Shown piece after piece: positions 18,328 through 24,491 of a stretch of 24,491 bases of DNA. Made by a program: the position numbers and the translations under genes. Each line of letters starts with the position of its first letter. Within the stretch, counting starts at the first letter, position 1. The notes beneath the pieces are model-generated. The model ran no database searches. It saw only the letters and a list, made by a program, of their open reading frames with translations, and had not been told where the DNA came from. The stretch is from Spirogloea muscicola (lineage: Eukaryota > Streptophyta > Zygnematophyceae > Spirogloeales > Spirogloeaceae), in the NCBI GenBank assembly GCA_009602725.1, contig WELB01000175.1, forward strand, positions 256,442-280,932. Direction: 5' to 3'.

Positions 18328-18797
18328 CCTTCTCGCCTCAATATTTACAGCTGCTGCTTACAATTGCTGCTTGCTCAGAAAGTGGCAGGTGCTCACCATG
18401 TGCTCACATCACTCCAGCGGCCCCCCCATTGATCCTGTGTACGGCTTTGATTCTTTTGTTGTCAGCCACATTGTCAGCTATGCATAGCACTTGAGCTCCA
18501 CTGTGCTGGCACGACCATTACAATATCATTACCATTCTCACAGATCAAGCATGATGGCACTGTCACATGCATAAAGCAAGATTCTGCAGGTTTTAGCTTG
18601 TTGCCTGCCCAGATCAACTACCACCTTAACTTTCGAATGACGGGTGCGACGGCATCAAGCCAGCAGGTGGTGTAGTAGCTCATACGCCAAACCAGCATGT
18701 TGTCATGTGCATCTGATGCGCTTCTATGGACGTTCTTCAGAGAACAGAATCACTGTGAGAGAAAGACTTTCAGAGTCCTTTGACATCAGCTGCATCG
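18328..18797. other. Intergenic region downstream of SCYL2
   Basis: No gene recognised. On the minus strand this is the SCYL2 3' flank. TGTAA motifs, the usual green-algal polyadenylation signal, occur on the minus strand at about 18518-18522 (roughly 280 nt after the SCYL2 stop) and again at about 18356-18360. Either could define the 3' end. Confidence 0.45.
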
Positions 18798-21700
18798 TCA
18801 GAGGAGGTTGAGCGGGGGCGTGGGAGATGGAGACGAGCCTCCGCCGCTGCCACGCCCCCGGCCCCTCCCCATGATCTTGCGGGGAGCTCGCTGGACGCCG
18901 CCTGCCTGCGCAGGCGGTGGCTGCAGCCGGAAGCTTCCGCTGCCAGCGGCGGTGGCCGGCTGGGAGGCTGCCTCTGCCGGCGCTGCAAAGAAGTCCCCCA
19001 GATCGGGGCCAGCTGAGGGATGTGGCAGGGTCGACATCGAAGGCGTCCCCATGCCACCAGGGCTAAAAGATGCAGTGCTCGAGACAGAGCTGGGAGCCAT
19101 GGAGGGGCCTCCTAGGGTCCAGTCACCAAGAGCGACGGGCGACAGGGCTGCAGCGGCAGGCATCGAAGCGGCTGGAGGTAGCAGCCGCAGGCCCAAGTCG
19201 GTGGAGGCTGGCCCCTGCGACGGTCGCCCGCCCACCAGGCTCGTCGGCTGGTGTAACCTGGTAGATGGTGCTGAAGCCGGCTTTGGTGGCCAGTCGGCAA
19301 AAGGGTCGTCGTCGTCTGGAGCGCCAGCAGCGTCAGAGAGCGCCGGCTTGCCATTGCCGGAGAACCCGGAGGGCGTCGCACTCGACGCCATGGCACTGTG
19401 ATGGCTGCTGAAAAGAAGACCTGGCGCCTCCGAGGAACTCGCGGAGCTGATCTTGTCTGGCCGGCCATGGAAGCCGTCGAGGGCCCCCAGCGAGACCTGC
19501 CCCGAGGAGGACAGAGGAGGGAAGACAGAGGAGGCAGGTGGCACGGCCGGCTGCCGAGAGAAGCTCGAGATGGACGAAGGCGAGGAGGCTGCAGGGGGTG
19601 GCCAGGCGAAGTCGTTCCCAGCCATGGAGCTCACAGCAGGAGCTGGTGAAGCCGCGGCAGTGACCGGGGCAGCAGCAACGGGGGCAGCTGCAGCAGGACC
19701 CCAGTTGTCGGTGTCCCAGCTGGCCCTGCCAGGCCTGCGTGAGGCACAACGACTTGCAAGTGAGACACCTGGCTCCAACTCAGCTTTCTGGATTCAATTT
19801 AAGGATCTTAATGGTGACGACTAGCATATGGTGCAGGAAGCAACTTATATGCACCAAGCAGGCACTGAGGTTTGCCTGGGCAGGACTAGGAATTGAACCA
19901 TACGCAATTCTGCTAAGCACATAGGTGCATGTGTGTGCTTGAAACAAGACTAAATTTCCTCCACATTGCAGAAAATTCATATACTCGTGACTAGCTTTAA
20001 CCAGCCGATAAACTCTACCTGGCTTCCAGGCCCAGAGATGGAGCGGCAGCGTGGCCATTGATCTTGGGCAGCGGCGTCTTTTCATCCGGGAAGGATGCGG
20101 CGCCGTCGGGTCCGACACCTCTCCGCTTCTCAACTTCTCTGCACATGTGTTCCATACAAGGGTTGCTAAGATGGCAGCTGAGACTCGTGCAAGAGATGGA
20201 CATCCTTTGAAGCTCGAAGAAGCAGGAGGGCGTCAATGGTTACAAGCACGAACTCTTTCTACTCAACCATCGGCCAAGTTGGCTGGAGCAGTTCTCCTAA
20301 GTGCAAAGGCTGCCAGAGAAGCTAGATGGGAGTTGAACTTCAACATCAAATGTGCGCAGCTGAGGCCAAAGAGCAGGGAAGAAAGCATGCTCTGTTACTT
20401 GAGGACGTCAAGCACCAGCTTTAGGAGCTTGGCAAACTGTTGCATGCTGAGCTGCTGGACAATAAGTAAGGGCGTGACAAGCGGCAGCACGTGCTCTGTA
20501 GCAAACTCAACACCGTGCTGCATCGCGCCATTGCAGATGCCGTATCAGCACAAGAAGCAAGTAGAAGTGAAGCTTTTAGAAGTGTAAGTGTGCACACAGG
20601 CAGTCAGCTGCACCATGCTGCACACTGGCCAGGGCTTCAGTGTGGTGCAGGAGATGCAACTAGTAGTAGCACAAGGAAAGGGCCACATTACACTGATATA
20701 GTCCGCTGGATTAGATGGACGAATCATCTGAATGAAGCAGCAGCAGGAACGGACATTTTAAGAGTAAGGAGAGTCACCTGCTTGACGATTACATCAGAGA
20801 CACGGTACACACACATGAGCGTTGCCGCAGACTTGTCGACGCCGGCACAGCGGTGTAGGGTCTGCAGCACGTCCATGACCGCAGGCTTGTCCAGTCCGGG
20901 GAGGAGGTCACCTAGGCAGATCAGGGCTTGAGCACGTACCGCCGCCATGGACGTCTTGAGCGCCAGCGCGTGCACCCGCGGAAGCACCGCTTGCTTCAAC
21001 ACCTGCATCCGCACGCCGTGACATTATACCATAAGCCTCAAATGCTTAAAATACACATCAAGCTGCACACGAGCGAGGGCGAGACTGTCTTGCTAGTCTC
21101 GGAAGCGGCAAAGCACGAATAAGACCTCCCTCTATTTTGTCAGCTCCAGTTGCATTGCTCGATTAGATCGACAGACCTGCGTGTCCAGCTTCTGAGTGAT
21201 GGCAACTGTGCGCCTCAGGATCTCCTCCTGGATGCGGGGGTCTTGATCGTCGTACGCCCGAATGAGCATTGGGATGACATGCGATGCCTGGGCCGCAAGC
21301 GTAACCTAAGCAAGATAGAGATGAGCTTCAACGCAGTTGTCAGCTTGTCAGCTAAATTCTATGCTGTTCAAAGTCTTCAAGCTGTTCAAGGCACTCCTGT
21401 TAAATAATGCAAGAAGCTCCAAGCAAGGCTCTGTATTCTGGAGAAGTCATTACCACATTGACATATTACAAGCCAGAGTCCAATCTACGTGACAATTGAT
21501 AGCACACATAGATGGGCATTCATGCACTACACTCAGGGAAACATGGGAAGATTCTGACGGGCTACAAATACTAAATGTGTGTATTGAGGACACGTCACCT
21601 TGCCAACAAGCGATGGCAGGTGCTTGAGGAGCAGCAGGAGGGTCTCGCCCGAGGCCGTCTGGAAGACGGGCAGCAGCGCTGGCTGTGTGGTCTCCTCAAA

Positions 21701-24491
21701 GTCCTTGGCCGACTGCGAGCACAGCAACTTCATAAGCTGACCGTCCTTCCCAGCATGCTCAATGAACAACGCAAGCCTTTAACAGCAGTGGCATGTGCAC
21801 ACAGAATACTGAGTATAAATAGGCAGAGATCTGTATATGATGTCAGCATCTTGACAGAAGCTTGGGTGATGACAAATATTCACAAGTTTTAGAGTGAAGC
21901 TCAGACCCAACCTGAGACTCAGCGATTGCGAGGATCATAGGAAGCAGTAGCTGCTGCATTGCCTCATTCCGCAGCTCCCCCAGCAGCGGCGGCAGCACCT
22001 GGAGCTTGTTGAGCGCTTCAGTTATTGAATATCGGCCAATATTTGCAATACCGGCACATTAAAGTGCAGAGCTTTACTTTCTTGGTTTATGTGTCTCGTC
22101 CAGAAGTATTAGCAAACTCCTGCTGCCAAGACAGGCAAGGCAGTAGCTGCCTCGACCTCATGTGCATCACAAGCAGGACATCCAACTGAGTGAGGCACCA
22201 GACCGCGACCTTGAAGCGCAGGACGCGGGCGTCAAAGGTGCTCCACATGTCGCTGAGGGCCTTCAGAAACTCGGTCTTCTGCAGGTTGTCACGCTCCTGC
22301 CGAAAAGCGAGTGGTGAGTTAGCTACTCGTTTAGAGACGGCACACCCATGGCTAAGCCAGCAATGCTCCATAGCATTTAATGCTTGACTGCATCCTACAT
22401 CTACACATCAAAGCACCTCAACATGAGGCACTGACCACTTTGAAGCCGGCTGCTTGCAAGCACAGGCTCTTGTCACTCTCAAAGGGGAACACCAATTTTG
22501 GTGACAGAGCTTAATTCTATATGTACTCTTTAGATAAATTGAACATCACGGATCTCACTCAACCTGCAAGTAACGACCTCAACCACACACCCTCACCAGG
22601 ATGTGATCCAGGAAGCGGAGGGCGCGAAGTCGAGCATCATCACGGAAAAAGGACGCAGCTCCAAAGTCCTGTGCCGATGGGCGGGTGCCAGCCGTAGGGC
22701 TGAGAGCCGCCTTGAGGTCCGATGCCAAGTCTGGCGGTGCCTGGAGGGGCTCGCGCTGCACCTGCTGCACTCGACTTGCATGCTGCCAGCCAGTGCACGG
22801 CATAGGGATGTCAGAGAGAGGATGAGGATGAGGAGGTAGGGAGAGTACGCAGCCAAGCAAGAGTTAATGTTCAGTAATCAGCATATCTAAGTTGCCGGCC
22901 ATTTGAGGAGAAGCCAAGGTTAACCGCAGTGCCAGCCATGTCCAGCATGCTCGGTCTTGTGCACACAGAGTGCCACAGAATGCTATGCCGACCTTGCGCA
23001 AGTTGTTGTTGCAACTGACGAGGGCTTGTTTGCTGACAAGGAGGTACGCGACGCACGCAAGGCTCCACACGTCGGCAGCGGTGCGAGGGTCCGCCAAGCC
23101 TGCAGCGGCCTGGTCGACGTCCAGCCCAAGCAAGGAGGGCACCGCAGCGGCCGCCGCCAGCGACGGTGGCTGGCTCAATTCCGGCGCTGTGTAATCCAGC
23201 GGCGGCTGCAGGGGCAGTGCCGGCCCGTCCACGTCAAAGTCCTGCAAACGACGCCAATGCCCAAGTGCTTCTCATGAGGCCTGTGCACTGGCAACAGTGG
23301 CTGCGATGACCACAGCGGAGGCTGAAACAGCCGGCAGCCCAGCCAGTGGAAGGAGCAGCGCAGCTGCGCACGGGGTAGTGGAAGGGCGGCTCGCTGTGGG
23401 GCGCCGGCGGCGGCTCCTTGTCAAGGAAGACCGAGAAGCCGAGGCCGCCGAATTTCCACGCGCCAGAGGTCGTGATGAAAACCGTCTGGCACAAGCAGCA
23501 GCCAGCGTCGAGGACGGAGGATGAGAGACTGGCATGAGAGGCAGATGCCTCAAGGTGGGGCCATCCTGGAGCTTGCTCTGTGTGATCGACAAAAACTGCA
23601 CCACTTAACAACATGTTAATCGGATTGGTAATCACGAAGAAGCCGCAACAGTCACCTCTGGCGAGACAGCGCGGTGCACGAGCCGGGCATTGTTGTGCAG
23701 GAAGGCGAGGGACTCGGCGAGCTGCAGCAGGCCGTGCTTGACCTCCAGCGGCCCCAGCTCCTACAGCGCCCCAGCAGGCCACACAACGCCATCAGCCGCC
23801 TCAGACTGGCCTTCACCGGCTCAGTGAGCAGCTGCTGCTCACGTCTGTTGCGGCCATGCTCCAAGCTCTGGACTGGCAGCAGCTCAGCAAGCAGTCAACC
23901 AAAGGGCAGCATTGGTAGAGCCAGCATGGCGGCGGCGGAGGCGCCGGCGGCGGCAGCAGACCAGGGCGTCGAGGTCGGGCGGCGGGCGCGGGAGGTTGGC
24001 GAAGTCGCCCAGCGCGTTGGCGAGCGACGCAAAGACGGGCTCGGTGACCATGGCCATGGCGCCGCGCGACTCGTCCAGCGCCTCCACGACGCGCACGACG
24101 CCGGGGTGGCGCAGCCGGCTCAGCGCCGCGCCGTCGCGCCGAAATACCTCCAGCAGCGCCTCCTCCGCGTCCTTGCTGCCGCGAGGAATTGAACCTCCGA
24201 GCCGTTACTCGCCACAGACCGAGCAGCATGGCCATGGAGATACTGCCGCTAATGGCCGCATCCGCAGTCGGCGGCGGCGGCGGCGGACCTGGTGCCGCGA
24301 CGGGCGCGGTCGTCGGCGAGCGTGCGCTTGTCGAGGATCCAGACGCAGGCCTCGGCGGCGACAGTGGCCTGCGCGCGGCTCTTGGGCGTGGCGCGGTACA
24401 GCTTCCACAGCAGGCCCGGCCCGCCGGACCCCACCTGCGCGGCGCCGCTCGTCGCCTGCTCAGCTTGGGCGGCGGCGGCGGCGGTGGCGGC
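18798..24491 (-). CDS. SCYL2: SCY1-like pseudokinase SCYL2, 14 exons, 5' end beyond the window
   Basis: SCYL2 proteins (CVAK104 in animals, SCYL2A/B in plants) bind clathrin and adaptors and act in trans-Golgi/endosome trafficking. Exons: 24491-24289, 24175-23962, 23760-23656, 23485-23372, 23241-22993, 22761-22597, 22296-22210, 21998-21912, 21712-21599, 21305-21177, 21002-20778, 20517-20399, 20138-20019, 19734-18798; 955 residues with every phase consistent. The kinase-like domain has [12 protein letters not shown] (degenerate glycine loop), [51 protein letters not shown] in place of HRDLKPEN, GAWKFGG in place of DFG, and YTAPEL. These are pseudokinase features typical of the family. HEAT repeats follow: [71 protein letters not shown] and [16 protein letters not shown]. 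The last exon encodes a disordered Ser/Pro/Ala tail with DDDDPFADW and an RGRGRG end. The start codon lies beyond the right edge. Confidence 0.93.
24289..24491 (-). other. SCYL2: First visible SCYL2 exon, truncated at the window edge
   Basis: The frame is open to the last base of the window and opens with an Ala-rich (GCC)n stretch before [12 protein letters not shown]. Plant SCYL2 proteins have about 50 residues before this point, including the LLDQIGSAGPG-type strand, so the true start and probably one more exon lie to the right. The exon ends in GTCCGC, a weaker donor, whose phase fits the next exon (24175). Confidence 0.75.

Noticed and set aside
24176-24240. tRNA on the minus strand suggested by GGTTCAATTCC in SCYL2 intron 1
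   Set aside because: Four of five T-stem pairs form, but no acceptor stem, anticodon arm or D arm can be built from the 72 nt before it.
1-24491. CRISPR array, defence island, operon or mobile-element gene
   Set aside because: No regularly spaced repeats and no transposase, reverse transcriptase or integrase motifs. The genes are spliced eukaryotic housekeeping genes of unrelated function, so I do not claim a new system.

Overview
The window is nuclear DNA from a green-lineage eukaryote, most likely a chlorophyte (trebouxiophyte-like) alga. Every protein I can name is eukaryotic. Genes are split by many 100-450 bp GT-AG introns, exons are GC-rich, GCC/GGC repeats are frequent, and two genes (cryptochrome DASH and pTAC2) point to a plastid-bearing organism. 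I rebuilt spliced models by hand. In the seven genes I could model, exon phases close across every intron and the joined proteins read like their families, which is the main support for the exon coordinates given.

Layout. 1-1192: non-coding/promoter, with repeats. 1193-5570 (+): cryptochrome DASH, 13 exons, complete. 5571-6689: intergenic, with a second copy of a 55-bp repeat. About 6690-11977 (+): pTAC2-type PPR protein with about 14 PPR repeats; its first exon is uncertain because of a 53-nt poly(A) run and an N at 6958. 12135-12864 (-): MED11, two exons, convergent with pTAC2. 13440-14532 (+): N-terminal part of condensin CAP-H, divergent from MED11. 14689-15129 (+): C-terminal part of a MOS2/GPKOW KOW-domain protein. 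15609-18020 (-): a charged, Ser/Gly- and Arg/Glu-rich protein, six exons, N-terminus lost at the N at 18021. 18184-18327 (+): a lone terminal exon. 18798-24491 (-): SCYL2-type pseudokinase, 14 exons, with its start beyond the right edge.

The genes are unrelated housekeeping functions (photoreception/DNA repair, plastid transcription, Mediator, condensin, RNA processing, clathrin trafficking), so no operon or dedicated system is implied. The main structural point is that the three single N bases (6958, 14688, 18021) behave as gaps of unknown length. At 14688 a CAP-H amino-terminal half is followed directly by a MOS2 carboxy-terminal half, so the order across that N should not be taken as true adjacency. 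I see no CRISPR array, intact transposon, rRNA or convincing tRNA.
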